Shown: piece after piece, positions 27,854 to 38,028 of the stretch
How the letters are laid out: each line of letters begins with the position of its first letter
How positions within the stretch are numbered: position 1 is the stretch's first letter
Assembly: GCF_031679605.1 (NCBI RefSeq)
Contig: NZ_CP117522.1
Location: 1,302,001-1,366,000 of the forward strand
Reading direction: 5' to 3'
DNA length: 64,000 nt
DNA from: Streptomyces luomodiensis
Lineage (GTDB): Bacteria; Actinomycetota; Actinomycetes; Streptomycetales; Streptomycetaceae
Translations under genes and position numbers: made by a program
Notes under the pieces: generated by a model
Databases searched by the model: none
Told to the model about the DNA's origin: nothing
What the model saw: the letters and a program-made list of their open reading frames with translations, nothing else

Positions 27854-27983
27854 CCACCGGGGCTCGTAGTCCCGGGCGGCCATGACAGAGGTACGGATAT
27901 GAGCGCCCGGCCGCGCGCGCTCGCCAAGGAGACCGAGCGGATCGTCGCGTCCGGCGGCTGGACCGTCCGGCCGGGGAAACGGC

Positions 27984-28016
27984 GCCGGGCCCGTGCGGGG
28001 TGCGCACGGGCCCGGC
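27984..28016 (-). terminator. Strong hairpin terminator of the aminopeptidase gene
   Basis: Perfect 14-bp stem (GCCGGGCCCGTGCG pairing with CGCACGGGCCCGGC) and 5-nt loop, ending 14 bases past the stop codon of the minus-strand tripeptidyl aminopeptidase. There is no U-tract, as is usual in Streptomyces. It may also stop readthrough from the convergent epimerase gene. Confidence 0.8.
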
Positions 28017-28029
28017 TCACCACCACGCG

Positions 28030-29679
28030 CTACTTGACGACCGCCGCGGCGGCCGCCTCCTTGGCGGCCTTCGCGTCCTTCGCGGCCGCGCCGGACTTCG
28101 CGGGTACCGGCGTGGCGTGCGGGGCGCAGGTCACGTCCTTGGCGTCCACCGTGCCCTTGAGCAGGTAGGCGTCCACCCGGTCGTTGACGCACGCGTTGAC
28201 CAGACCGGTGACGCCGTGCGAACCGGCGTCCTTCTCGGTGATCAGACGCGAACCCTTCAGCCGCTTGTGCAGCTCCACCGCGCCCTCGTACGGGGTCGCG
28301 GCGTCACGGGTGCTCTGCACGATCAGCGTCTTGGGCAGCCCCTTGGCGGCCCCCACCTCCAGCGGGGTGTGCTGCTTGCTGCCCCAGGTGGCGCACGGCA
28401 GGTTCATCCAGGCGTTGGACCAGGTGAGGAAGGGGTAGTCGCGGTCCAGCCGGGTGTTGTCCCGGTCCCACTTCGCCCAGCTGGTCGGCCACTTGGCGTC
28501 GGCGCACTCCACGGCGGTGTAGACGGCGTTGCCGTTCTCCGAGGCGATGTTGCCCGCGGTGTCGGACAGATCGGGGCCCGCGGCCTCGACCAGGGCCGTC
28601 TCGTCACCGGCGAGGTAGTCGCTCCACACCTGGGCGACCGTGGCCCATGAGGAGTCGTAGTACGGGGCGCTCTGGAAGAACCCGAGCAGCTCGGCCGGGC
28701 CCACGACGCCGCCGATGGGACTCTTCTTGGCGGTCGCGCGCAGCTTCTCCCACTGCTTCTGGACCTTCGCCGGGGTGTCGCCGATGTGGTAGGCGGCGTC
28801 GTTCTCGGCGACCCACGCCTTCCAGTCGTTCCAGCGCGTCTCGAAGGCGACGTCCTGGTCCAGATTGGCCTGGTACCAGATCTTCTCCCGGGAGGGGTTG
28901 ACCACGCTGTCCACGATCAGCCGGCGCACATGGGTCGGGAAGAGCGTCGCGTAGACCCCGCCGATGTACGTTCCGTAGGACACGCCCAGGTAGTTGAGCT
29001 TCTTGTCGCCGAGCGCGGCCCGGATGACGTCGATGTCACGGGCGGTGTTGGGCGTCGTCATATGCGGCAGCATCCAGCCGCTGCGCTCCTCGCACCCCTT
29101 GGCGTACTCCCGGGCCAGCGTGCGCTGGACGCGCTTGTCCGCCTCGCTGTCGGGCACCGGGTCGAGCTTGGGCGCCTTGGCGTACTCCTGGGGATCCACA
29201 CAGGAGATGGGCGCGGAGTGGCCCACCCCGCGCGGGTCGAAGCCGACGAAGTCGTACGCCTTCGAGACCTTCGTCCACAGCGGGTTCTCGTTGGTGACCC
29301 GGGTCGGGAAGCGGAGCCCGGAGCCGCCGGGCCCGCCCGGGTTGTAGATCAGCGAACCCTGCCGCTCATCGGCGGTACCGGTGTTGGCGACGCGGTCCAC
29401 GGCGAGCTTGATGGTGCGGCCGCCCGGCTTGGCGTAGTCGAGCGGCACGGTGACATAGCCGCACTGAATCGGCTTGGCCAGCCCCCAGTCGGCCGGGCAG
29501 TCCGCCCAGTCGATGCCCTTCTTGGCGGCCTTGGCCGCGGCCACCGCCACCCCACGGGCCTCGGCGGCCCCTCCCGGAATCCGCTCCGAGGCCCCGGCCG
29601 TCGGGGCGGCCAGCGCACCGGTTATCAGCGCACCGGTGATCACACCGCCGACCACGCCGAAGAGTGCTGTGCGTCTCAC
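28030..29679 (-). CDS. tap: Secreted tripeptidyl aminopeptidase (alpha/beta hydrolase)
   Basis: 549-aa exported serine peptidase of the Tap family. The signal peptide is VRRTALFGVVGGVITGALI followed by a Pro/Ala region and TAGASERIPG. The oxyanion segment is YNPGGPGGSG, the nucleophile elbow LGVSYGTYIGG, the acid in VQSTRDAATPY and the base His in DAGSHGVTG. Substrate-pocket Cys residues are conserved. It removes N-terminal tripeptides from extracellular proteins. I place the start at GTG 29679 because AGGGGGA is seven bases upstream; an ATG at 29697 would put six odd residues before the signal peptide. It ends in an Ala/Lys-rich tail. Confidence 0.93.
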   Translation of the reverse strand: MRRTALFGVVGGVITGALITGALAAPTAGASERIPGGAAEARGVAVAAAKAAKKGIDWADCPADWGLAKPIQCGYVTVPLDYAKPGGRTIKLAVDRVANTGTADERQGSLIYNPGGPGGSGLRFPTRVTNENPLWTKVSKAYDFVGFDPRGVGHSAPISCVDPQEYAKAPKLDPVPDSEADKRVQRTLAREYAKGCEERSGWMLPHMTTPNTARDIDVIRAALGDKKLNYLGVSYGTYIGGVYATLFPTHVRRLIVDSVVNPSREKIWYQANLDQDVAFETRWNDWKAWVAENDAAYHIGDTPAKVQKQWEKLRATAKKSPIGGVVGPAELLGFFQSAPYYDSSWATVAQVWSDYLAGDETALVEAAGPDLSDTAGNIASENGNAVYTAVECADAKWPTSWAKWDRDNTRLDRDYPFLTWSNAWMNLPCATWGSKQHTPLEVGAAKGLPKTLIVQSTRDAATPYEGAVELHKRLKGSRLITEKDAGSHGVTGLVNACVNDRVDAYLLKGTVDAKDVTCAPHATPVPAKSGAAAKDAKAAKEAAAAAVVK

Positions 29680-29732
29680 GTAGGAATCCCCCTGCATTGT
29701 TGTGCCGCTGAGGCGACGATGATCACAGAGTG

Positions 29733-29750
29733 CCAGGAGAATTCTTCTGG
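29733..29750. promoter_or_regulatory. Imperfect 18-bp palindrome upstream of tap
   Basis: CCAGGAGAATTCTTCTGG is symmetric except for one position per arm and lies 54-71 bp upstream of the aminopeptidase start in an A/T-richer gap. Possible operator; no regulator gene is adjacent. Confidence 0.35.
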
Positions 29751-29791
29751 CCCGCTTACCGCCGAGTACAGGTCAAACCGCCGTTTCTTTA

Positions 29792-30679
29792 TCAAGACGT
29801 GAACATCAACCCAAGGGCAGCGGTCGCCTCGTCGAGGATCCGGCGGAGCCGGAGGGCGTCCGGCGCCAGCGCGGTGACCAGGACGGCGGGCCCGGCCAGG
29901 GGGGTGAGGACGGCGGTTTCGGCGAGCGGCCGGGGCTCGACGGGGTGGGTGTCGTACACCGGGTCGGCCACGAGGAGTTGCCCCACCGCGCGATGGCCGC
30001 CGAGTACCGCGCCGCCGTCCCAGCCCGGGGCGCCGGGGCCGTGGCGAAGTTCCTGGTCGAGGAGGGTGCGGCCGGCCCGGTGGACGGTGAGGCGGGAGGT
30101 CAGCCGGCCCGGGGATTCGCCGGTACGGCCCAGGATCTGCTCCTCGCGCAGGACCAGGCGGGCGGTGGCCGCGAGGTCGACGCGGGTGGTCATGCGCAGA
30201 TCGCTGCCGTGGGCGGAGATCAGGGGCTCGGGCAGCCAGTGCAGGACCGCGCCGTCGGCGACGGTCAGCCGGATGTCGTAGTGGGCGGGCTCGGCCGTCC
30301 GGCCGGGCAGGGCGATCGTGGCCGCGGCGGAGCCGACGCGCAGCCGGGTGCCCACGCCGGCCGTCGCCTCCAGGGCGATCCGGTCGCCGCCGAGGGGCGC
30401 GCTCATCGCGCCGACCACCGTGACGCGCGCCTGGCCGCTGGTGGCCCGGGTGCGGCGCAGGGCGAGCGGGCCGTCCCCGGCGAGCACGGGCAGCGCGGTG
30501 CCGCCGCGTCCGTCCGCCTCGGCCCGCAGCCGCGCGACGGCCCGTACGCCCGTGCCCGAGTTGGCCGTTGTGCCTGGGGTGGCCGTCGTACCTGGGGTGG
30601 CCGTCGTCGTGCCTGGGAAGTCCGCACCGCGCCCCGTGTTCGGGGCTTCTCGCGCCGGGCAGCGCCCGGAGGGGGTCAT
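29792..30679 (-). CDS. ureD: Urease accessory protein UreD
   Basis: 295-aa urease chaperone that binds the apo-enzyme with UreF and UreG for nickel insertion. Family text is visible from [16 protein letters not shown] through [27 protein letters not shown] to [13 protein letters not shown]. The N-terminal 45 residues are an unusual low-complexity extension with [18 protein letters not shown] repeats, coded by an 18-bp tandem repeat near 30562-30617. The ATG at 30679 overlaps the ureG stop (ATGA). It is the last gene of the operon. Confidence 0.93.
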   Translation of the reverse strand: MTPSGRCPAREAPNTGRGADFPGTTTATPGTTATPGTTANSGTGVRAVARLRAEADGRGGTALPVLAGDGPLALRRTRATSGQARVTVVGAMSAPLGGDRIALEATAGVGTRLRVGSAAATIALPGRTAEPAHYDIRLTVADGAVLHWLPEPLISAHGSDLRMTTRVDLAATARLVLREEQILGRTGESPGRLTSRLTVHRAGRTLLDQELRHGPGAPGWDGGAVLGGHRAVGQLLVADPVYDTHPVEPRPLAETAVLTPLAGPAVLVTALAPDALRLRRILDEATAALGLMFTS

Positions 30680-31371
30680 GCCGGGGCCGCCGTCCAGGCG
30701 GTGAGGCGTTCGCGGACCCAGTCGGCGATCGGGCGGACGCCGTCCTCGGCGACCAGGGAGGTGAAGACGACGGGGAGCGCACCGCGCTGGGCCTTGGCGT
30801 CCCGGGCCATGCGCTCCAGGTCGGAGCCGACGTAGGGGGCGAGGTCGGTCTTGTTGACCACGAGCAGATCGGCGGTGGTCACACCGGGGCCGCCCTTGCG
30901 GGGGATGTCGTCGCCGCCCGCGACGTCGATGACGAACACCTGCGCGTCGACCAGGCCCTTGGAGAAGGTCGCGGTGAGGTTGTCGCCGCCGGACTCGACG
31001 AGGACCAGGTCGAGCGGGCCCACCGTCTCCTCGAGGTCCTCGACCGCCTCCAGGTTGGCGGAGATGTCGTCGCGGATCGCGGTGTGCGGACAGGCACCGG
31101 TCTCCACGGCGGTGATGCGGGCCGTCGGCAGTACCGCGTTGCGCAGCAGGAAGTCGGCGTCCTCACGGGTGTAGATGTCATTGGTGACCACGGCGATGGA
31201 GAGCTGGTCGCGCAGCACCCGGCACAGTGCGGCGACGGTCGCGGTCTTGCCCGAGCCCACCGGTCCGCCGAGGCCGATGCGCAGCGCCCGGCGGGTGCCG
31301 TCGGGGCGGTGTGGTTCGGCGGCGCCGTGGGTGTGGCGCTGGGGGTAGGTGTCCGCGTGGTCGAGATGCAT
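30676..31371 (-). CDS. ureG: Urease accessory GTPase UreG
   Basis: 231-aa GTPase that powers nickel delivery to urease. The P-loop is [10 protein letters not shown], then [10 protein letters not shown], the metal-binding [14 protein letters not shown] with the CPH motif, LVESGGDNL, and the guanine motif [10 protein letters not shown] His-containing N-terminal tail ([16 protein letters not shown]) may store nickel. It overlaps ureD by four bases and lies 54 bp after ureF. Confidence 0.97.
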   Translation of the reverse strand: MHLDHADTYPQRHTHGAAEPHRPDGTRRALRIGLGGPVGSGKTATVAALCRVLRDQLSIAVVTNDIYTREDADFLLRNAVLPTARITAVETGACPHTAIRDDISANLEAVEDLEETVGPLDLVLVESGGDNLTATFSKGLVDAQVFVIDVAGGDDIPRKGGPGVTTADLLVVNKTDLAPYVGSDLERMARDAKAQRGALPVVFTSLVAEDGVRPIADWVRERLTAWTAAPA

Positions 31372-31425
31372 GACGGCTCCGGTGTTCCAGCGGGGGGCGG
31401 GGGATGCGGGGTTGGCTCTTCGCGG

Positions 31426-32400
31426 TTACGAGGCGAAGAGGCGTACGGACCAGGTGGCGTGCTGTTCGGCGGTGATGTCGAGCAGCGGTGCGGAGGCGGC
31501 GGGCAGCGCGCCCGGACCCTCGTCGAGGGCCCGCCGCGCCGCCTCGGCGGCCCGCGCCGCGATCCGGTCGAGTTCGGGGGCGAGGCGGGCCAGGACGGCG
31601 GTGGCGTCGAAGGGGTCCAGGCTCAGCAGCCGTACGGTCGCGGTGGCGGGCCCGCTCACCGCCTCGTACCCGGCGGCGTACGCGGCGTCCCGCGGCCCCA
31701 GGCCGGCGGCGCGCGCGGCGAGTCCGAGCACCACGGGCTGGTGCGCCCCGCGCGGCCGGGCGGCGGCCAGGGCGTCCAGTTCGGGCGACGGCCAGGTGGC
31801 GCGGGCGGCGCGGATCAGCTGGCGGCCGAGCCGCCGTGCGGTCGTGCGCAGCGCGGGGGCGGGGGTACGGACGTCCGCCGCCTCGTCGAGCGTGAGCGGG
31901 TCGAGCCCGGCGGCGGCCGCGGCGGCGAGCCCGGCCGCGGTGAGCCCGGCGGTGTGCAGCCGGCCCCGGCAGAACGCCTCCAGGGAGGCCGGGTCGTGGA
32001 TCCGGCCCGCCGCGACGGCGGCCTCGGCGCCGCCGGAGTGGGCATGGCCTCCGGCCGGGAAGCGGCCGTCGGTGAGGATGAGCAGCGCGGCGGCCCCGCC
32101 GGGGGCTTCGCCTCCGGGCCCGCGTCGCGTGGCCTGCGCCCCGGCCCCCGCCGCGGGCCCTGCGAACGGGCCTTCCGCCCCCGGACGCGCCCGGTTCGGC
32201 CCGTCCACCGGACGCGCCCGGTTCGGCCCGTCCACCGGACGCGCCCGGTTCGGCCCGTCCGGGGGCGGGGCACCGGGGGCCCAGGGGGCGGGGTCCCAGG
32301 GGTGCGGGAAGGGGCGGGGTGGGGGAAGGTCCGCCGACGGCCCGTCCGCGGCCGGACCTCGGCCGGGCCGGGCGGTGGGCGGGGTCTCGTTCGTGGTCAT
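31426..32400 (-). CDS. ureF: Urease accessory protein UreF with repeat-extended N-terminus
   Basis: 324-aa protein; the UreF domain begins at about residue 100 (LLILTDGRFPAGGHAHSGG) and runs to the end (ITAEQHATWSVRLFAS). UreF normally has about 220 residues. The extra N-terminal 100 residues are Pro/Arg/Gly-rich with three copies of a nine-residue unit (DGPNRARPV) coded by a 27-bp tandem repeat at 32181-32260. No alternative start codon exists between the repeat and the domain, so the extension appears to be translated. UreF gates GTP hydrolysis by UreG in the UreDFG complex. The ATG is ten bases after the ureC stop. Confidence 0.9.
   Translation of the reverse strand: MTTNETPPTARPGRGPAADGPSADLPPPRPFPHPWDPAPWAPGAPPPDGPNRARPVDGPNRARPVDGPNRARPGAEGPFAGPAAGAGAQATRRGPGGEAPGGAAALLILTDGRFPAGGHAHSGGAEAAVAAGRIHDPASLEAFCRGRLHTAGLTAAGLAAAAAAGLDPLTLDEAADVRTPAPALRTTARRLGRQLIRAARATWPSPELDALAAARPRGAHQPVVLGLAARAAGLGPRDAAYAAGYEAVSGPATATVRLLSLDPFDATAVLARLAPELDRIAARAAEAARRALDEGPGALPAASAPLLDITAEQHATWSVRLFAS
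32181..32260. repeat. 27-bp tandem repeat inside ureF (3 copies)
   Basis: Three nearly perfect 27-bp units start at 32181, 32208 and 32235; the last base of the third differs. The period is a multiple of three, so copy-number change keeps the ureF frame. Confidence 0.9.
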
Positions 32401-32410
32401 GACGGTCCGC

Positions 32411-34132
32411 TCAGAAGAGGAAGTACCGCTGGGCCATGGGGAGTTCGGTCGCCGGGGCCGATTCCACGGGCTCGCCGTCGATGGTCACCGTGAAGGTGTC
32501 GGGGTCGACCTCGACCCGTGGCAGGGCGTCGTTCTCCCGCATGTCCGCCTTGGTGACGCCGCGTGTGCCACGAATGGCGGCGAACCGCTTGCCGAGGTCC
32601 AGCCGGTCCACGAGACCGTCGTCGAGGGCCGTCTGGGTCACGAAGTTGACCGAGCCCGTGGCCGCCGCGCGGCCGAGCGCGCCGAACATGGGGCGCGGCA
32701 GGACCGGCTGCGGGGTCGGGATGGAGGCGTTGGCGTCGCCCATCTGCGCGTAGGCGATCTGCCCGCCCTTGATCACCAGGTGTGGTTTGACGCCGAAGAA
32801 CGCCGGTTCCCACAGCACGAGGTCGGCGAGCTTCCCGGTCTCGACCGAGCCGATCTCCCCGTCCAGGCCCTGGGCCACCGCCGGGTTGATGGTGTATTTG
32901 GCGACGTAGCGACGTGCCCGGTGGTTGTCGGCGCGGCCATCGCCGGGGAGGGCGCCGCGGCGCCGCTTCATGACGTGCGCGGTCTGCCAGGTGCGCAGCA
33001 CGACCTCGCCCACCCGTCCCATGGCCTGGGCGTCGGAGGAGATGATCGAGATCGCGCCGAGGTCGTGCAGCACGTCCTCGGCGGCGATGGTGCTGGGCCG
33101 GATGCGGGACTCGGCGAAGGCGAGGTCCTCGGGGACGGCCGGGTTGAGGTGGTGGCAGACCATCAGCATGTCGAGGTGTTCCTCGACGGTGTTGACGGTG
33201 TGCGGGCGGGTCGGATTGGTGGAGCTGGGCAGCACGTTCGGCTGGGAGACCACGGTGATGATGTCGGGTGCGTGTCCGCCGCCCGCGCCCTCGGTGTGGT
33301 ACGCGTGGATGGAGCGCCCGGCGATGGCGGCGAGGGTGTCGCCGACGAAGCCCGCCTCGTTGAGGGTGTCGGTGTGGATGGCGAGCTGGGCGCCGCTCTC
33401 CTCGCAGACGCCGAGACAGGCGTCGATGGCGGCGGGGGTGGCCCCCCAGTCCTCATGGATCTTGAAGCCGAGGGCGCCGCCGCGCAGTTGGGACCACATC
33501 GCCTCGCGCGAGACGGTGTTGCCCTTGCCGAGGAGTCCGATGTTGACCGGATACCCCTCCAACGCCTCGAACATCCGGGCAAGGTGCCAGGGGCCGGGGG
33601 TGACGGTGGTCGCCTTGGTGCCCTCGGCGGGTCCGGTGCCGCCGCCCACCAGGGTGGTGATCCCGCAGGAGAGCGCCTGGTCCACGATGGTCGGGGAGAT
33701 GAAGTGGACATGGGCGTCGATGGCGCCCGCGGTGAGGATCCTGCCGTTGCCCGCGATGACCTCGGTTTCGGGGCCGATGACGAGGTCGGGATGGACGCCG
33801 TCCATGGTGTCGGGGTTCCCGGCCTTGCCGATACCGGTGATACGGCCGTCACGCAGGCCGATGTCCGCCTTGACGACGCCCCAGTGGTCGAGCACGACGG
33901 CGCCGGTGATCACGGTGTCGGGGGTGCCCTCGGCGCGGGTGGCGCGGGACTGGCCCATGGATTCCCGGATCACCTTGCCGCCGCCGAAGACCGCCTCGTC
34001 CCCGGCCCGGCCGGGTCCGCCGCTGCGGTCCTCCTCGATCTCGATGAGCAGGTCGGTGTCGGCGAGCCGTATACGATCCCCCGTCGTCGGGCCGAAGAGA
34101 TCGGCGTATCCCGCGCGGTCGAGCTCAGCCAT
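32411..34132 (-). CDS. ureC: Urease alpha subunit
   Basis: 573-aa catalytic subunit that hydrolyses urea to ammonia and carbamate at a di-nickel site. Seen are [13 protein letters not shown] (first metal His pair), [12 protein letters not shown] with the Lys that is carbamylated to bridge the nickels, [13 protein letters not shown], the [13 protein letters not shown] region and MVCHHLNP (mobile-flap His). Length matches the family. The ATG at 34132 overlaps the end of ureB by eight bases. It is soluble and assembles as (UreABC)3. Confidence 0.98.
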   Translation of the reverse strand: MAELDRAGYADLFGPTTGDRIRLADTDLLIEIEEDRSGGPGRAGDEAVFGGGKVIRESMGQSRATRAEGTPDTVITGAVVLDHWGVVKADIGLRDGRITGIGKAGNPDTMDGVHPDLVIGPETEVIAGNGRILTAGAIDAHVHFISPTIVDQALSCGITTLVGGGTGPAEGTKATTVTPGPWHLARMFEALEGYPVNIGLLGKGNTVSREAMWSQLRGGALGFKIHEDWGATPAAIDACLGVCEESGAQLAIHTDTLNEAGFVGDTLAAIAGRSIHAYHTEGAGGGHAPDIITVVSQPNVLPSSTNPTRPHTVNTVEEHLDMLMVCHHLNPAVPEDLAFAESRIRPSTIAAEDVLHDLGAISIISSDAQAMGRVGEVVLRTWQTAHVMKRRRGALPGDGRADNHRARRYVAKYTINPAVAQGLDGEIGSVETGKLADLVLWEPAFFGVKPHLVIKGGQIAYAQMGDANASIPTPQPVLPRPMFGALGRAAATGSVNFVTQTALDDGLVDRLDLGKRFAAIRGTRGVTKADMRENDALPRVEVDPDTFTVTIDGEPVESAPATELPMAQRYFLF

Positions 34133-34436
34133 CGAGCGGTCCTTTCGTCTCGCCCCTGAGCCCCGGCACGATCCGGGCCCCCGCGATCGGGACCAGGGCC
34201 ACCTCGACGGGGATGCCCGGTTCGAAGCGCACGGCGGTGCCCGCGGCGATGTCCAGCCGCTTGCCGTGGGCGGCGGCGCGGTCGAAGTCGAGCCCGGGGT
34301 TGGCCTCGGCGAAGTGGTAGTGGGAGCCGACCTGGACGGGCCGGTCGGCGGCGTTGAGCACGGTGAGACGGGTGACCGGCCGCCCCTCGTTGCAGGTCAC
34401 CGGCTCATCGGCGTAGAGGATCTCTCCGGGGATCAC
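34125..34436 (-). CDS. ureB: Urease beta subunit
   Basis: 103-aa beta subunit: [20 protein letters not shown] and the conserved [22 protein letters not shown], ending [16 protein letters not shown]. It is structural, joining alpha and gamma chains. It starts at a GTG at 34436, 14 bases after the ureA stop, and overlaps ureC by eight bases, so translation of the three structural genes is tightly linked. Confidence 0.97.
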   Translation of the reverse strand: MIPGEILYADEPVTCNEGRPVTRLTVLNAADRPVQVGSHYHFAEANPGLDFDRAAAHGKRLDIAAGTAVRFEPGIPVEVALVPIAGARIVPGLRGETKGPLDG

Positions 34437-34450
34437 GGGACGCCCTTCGG

Positions 34451-36170
<1,720 letters not shown>

Positions 36171-36194
36171 TACCCGTCCGCCACTTCCCGTCCG

Positions 36195-36497
36195 TCACTT
36201 CTCGCGGCCCGGACGCCGATCCCCGGCGTCCGGGCCGCTGTGTTCCGCCGCGATGCCGAAGCGCCGCCGTTCGCCCGGAGCGGACGACGAGGTGCGCATC
36301 GACGACACGGTACTGATCACCTGCTCCTCCGCGCCCGTTTCGATCTCCTCCAGTCGCCGCAGGTCAGCCGCGGATACCAGGGCGACCAGCGGCTTCCCGT
36401 GGCGTGTGACGACCACCCGCTCGCCGCCGTACACCACGCGGTTGATCAGCTCCGCGAGCTCCGCACGGGCTTGCGTCACCGGAATTTCGTAAGCCAT
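36195..36497 (-). CDS. Phd/YefM-type antitoxin, orphan
   Basis: 100-aa type II antitoxin. The N-terminal DNA-binding/dimer fold [53 protein letters not shown] is classic Phd/YefM. The C-terminal tail, which should bind a toxin, is [10 protein letters not shown]...[13 protein letters not shown] and looks disordered. No RelE/YoeB/Doc toxin gene is next to it; the gene downstream is convergent and unrelated. The last codons lie inside the hairpin terminator of the M28 gene. GGGAG precedes the ATG. It is divergent from a ClpP-like gene with a TGTACA-containing palindrome between, as in YefM autoregulation. Confidence 0.88.
   Translation of the reverse strand: MAYEIPVTQARAELAELINRVVYGGERVVVTRHGKPLVALVSAADLRRLEEIETGAEEQVISTVSSMRTSSSAPGERRRFGIAAEHSGPDAGDRRPGREK
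36204..36238 (+). terminator. Hairpin terminator of the M28 gene, overlapping an antitoxin gene
   Basis: Perfect 14-bp stem (GCGGCCCGGACGCC with GGCGTCCGGGCCGC) and 7-nt loop, 34 bases after the M28 stop. The same bases encode the C-terminal residues of the convergent antitoxin, so the element could act in both directions. Confidence 0.8.
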
Positions 36498-36503
36498 GCT
36501 CCC

Positions 36504-36509
36504 ATCATA
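36504..36509 (-). promoter_or_regulatory. Candidate -10 box of the antitoxin gene
   Basis: TATGAT on the minus strand ends seven bases before the ATG at 36497, near-consensus for the main sigma factor. Transcription would start at or close to the start codon. The neighbouring palindrome (36515-36531) covers the spacer between -10 and -35. Confidence 0.5.
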
Positions 36510-36514
36510 TCGGG

Positions 36515-36531
36515 ATGTACGTCCTGTACAT
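36515..36531. promoter_or_regulatory. TGTACA-type palindrome, YefM-like operator candidate
   Basis: ATGTACGTCCTGTACAT: six-base perfect arms (ATGTAC/GTACAT) around five bases, containing one full TGTACA. YefM-YoeB complexes recognise TGTACA-cored palindromes in their own promoter. The site lies between the divergent antitoxin and ClpP-like genes, so it could control both. Confidence 0.7.
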
Positions 36532-36565
36532 TTTAACGGAGCCCACGACGCCGAGAGGTGACGCG

Positions 36566-37201
36566 ATGGAACGACCGACCGCGCGCTATGTCCTGCCCGA
36601 GCTCACCGAACGCACCAGCTCGGGGGTCCGCACCATGGACCCGTACGCCAAGCTGCTCTCCGAGCGGATCGTCCTCCTCGGCACCCCGCTCGACGACACC
36701 GCCGCCAACGATGTGATCGCCCAGCTGATCCATCTCGAACACGCCGCCCCCGACCAGGACATCTCGCTCTACATCAACTCGCCCGGCGGCTCGTTCGGCG
36801 CCATGACGGCGGTTTACGACACGATGCGCTTCGTCACCTGCGACATCGAGACGGTCTGCCTGGGCCAGGCCGCGTCGGCCGCCGCCGTGCTGCTGGCCGC
36901 CGGCGCCCCCGGCAAGCGTCTGGCCCTGCCGGGCGCGCGGATCCTCCTCCGCCAGGTCGGGTTCGACGAGCCGGTCGAGGGCACCACCTCGGACCTGCGC
37001 GTCCAGGCCGATGAGCTGCGACGGACCCAGGCGATGCTCGAGGAGATGCTGGTGCGGCACACCGGCCGGAGCGCCGAGCGGATCCGCGCCGACATCGACC
37101 GCGACAAGATCTTCGACGCCACGGACGCGGTGGCGTACGGGCTGGTGGACAAGGTCACCCGGAGCCGTAAGCGGCCCGGCGCGCCGCTGCGGGCGAGGTG
37201 A
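36566..37201 (+). CDS. ClpP-family protein lacking the catalytic His
   Basis: 211-aa ClpP-like protein. Conserved parts are [23 protein letters not shown], and the nucleophile segment LGQAASAAA with Ser 104. The next motif, normally ARxLxHQP, reads ARILLRQV, so position 129 is Arg. It is exactly 25 residues after the Ser, the Ser97-His122 distance of E. coli ClpP. An Asp remains 49 residues further on (178), as for Asp171. Peptidase activity is therefore doubtful; it may be a structural or regulatory ring subunit. The start is ATG 36566 with GAGAGG seven bases before. It is coupled to the next gene by GTGA and is divergent from an antitoxin gene. Confidence 0.88.
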   Translation: MERPTARYVLPELTERTSSGVRTMDPYAKLLSERIVLLGTPLDDTAANDVIAQLIHLEHAAPDQDISLYINSPGGSFGAMTAVYDTMRFVTCDIETVCLGQAASAAAVLLAAGAPGKRLALPGARILLRQVGFDEPVEGTTSDLRVQADELRRTQAMLEEMLVRHTGRSAERIRADIDRDKIFDATDAVAYGLVDKVTRSRKRPGAPLRAR

Positions 37202-37515
37202 GCGCGGTGCTGCCACCGGAGCTGCCCCCGCTGCCCGCGCTCACCCGCGCGGAGGGGGAGGTCGTCGACGGCTATCTGGACGTGGTCGATCTGCTGGGCC
37301 GGATCAATCCGGCCCGCGGCCGTGACACCTACGGGAGTCTGCGGGCCGCCCAGGCGCTGGTGGGGAAGGCCACCGCACTGCGCGACGCGCTGGCGCTGAT
37401 GCATGAGCGCGGGGAGAGCGAACTGCACACCGCGACCCTGGCCCGTGCGCTGCGGGTGCTGGACGGGGAGCGGCGCGCGGCGCGGGTCACACTGCCCCCG
37501 GCGCTGCGGACCTGA
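37198..37515 (+). CDS. Small helical protein coupled to the ClpP-like gene
   Basis: 105-aa protein of unknown function. The sequence is mostly helix-forming: [20 protein letters not shown], then [29 protein letters not shown] and [18 protein letters not shown], flanked by a Pro/Leu-rich N-terminus. There is no signal peptide or known motif. The GTG overlaps the ClpP-like stop (GTGA), implying coupled translation and a shared role, perhaps as an adaptor or partner of the degenerate ClpP. Codon use is normal for the region. Confidence 0.7.
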   Translation: MSAVLPPELPPLPALTRAEGEVVDGYLDVVDLLGRINPARGRDTYGSLRAAQALVGKATALRDALALMHERGESELHTATLARALRVLDGERRAARVTLPPALRT

Positions 37516-38028
37516 GCCGGGCCGGGACGGGGACGGGGCCGGGGCCGGGCCGGTACGGGGACGGGGCCGGGGCCGGGCCGGTACGGGGACGGGGCCTGGG
37601 GCCGCGCCCGTGGGGCCGGGGCCGGGGCGGCGCCCGTACGGAGGCATGGGCCGCGTCCGTACGGGGGACCTGGGCGGCGCCCGTACGGTTGGGGCGGCCC
37701 GTACGGGGACCTGAGCGGCGCTCGTGCCGGAGCCGGGGCCATCGCCCGAACGGCGGAGCCGGACTCCGGCGGTCCGGGCGCGGTCGGCTTGCGCCCCGCG
37801 GGCGCCCCGGGTTCGTACCGCCATCCGCACCACCAGCCTCGGCATGGCGTTCGGGCAGGTCACGGACGTGGCGCGGGGCGGCCGGTATCACCCGAACGGG
37901 CCAGCCGTGACCACCGTCACACCGTGCCGTCCCGACTCGGAACCGGGGGCGCGGCTGCGTGACCATCCCTGGGGACGACAGGACTCCGCCGCCGTACCGG
38001 GGCGGGGTCGGCTCACGAAGGGTGGCGC
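37516..38028. other. 513-bp GC-rich non-coding stretch with short repeats
   Basis: The left 70 bp contain a 28-bp tandem unit (GGGGACGGGGCCGGGGCCGG with GCCGGTAC) at about 37531-37588. The middle (to about 37735) repeats CCCGTACGG-type and GACCTGGGCGG-type elements at irregular spacing. Possible reading frames here are only low-complexity Pro/Arg/Gly. The right 300 bp should hold the promoter of the NlpC/P60 gene; I looked for a ydaO/c-di-AMP riboswitch there and did not find one. Confidence 0.65.

Noticed and set aside
27895..28168. Short plus-strand gene starting at 27899 (MSARPRALAKETERIV...)
   Set aside because: Has a weak ribosome site, but runs through the aminopeptidase terminator and about 140 bases into the convergent tap gene; its last part is antisense to tap and low-complexity.
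36204..36238. Interpreting this hairpin as an attachment site or recombination site
   Set aside because: Perfect stem right after a stop codon fits a terminator; no integrase or duplicated target is present.
37487..37966. Minus-strand Pro/Arg-rich frames across the repeat-rich gap
   Set aside because: Product is only the translation of short GC repeats; no start context or conserved feature.
37860..38028. c-di-AMP (ydaO) riboswitch before the NlpC/P60 gene
   Set aside because: Expected by analogy with other Streptomyces cell-wall hydrolase genes, but its conserved core motifs were not found.
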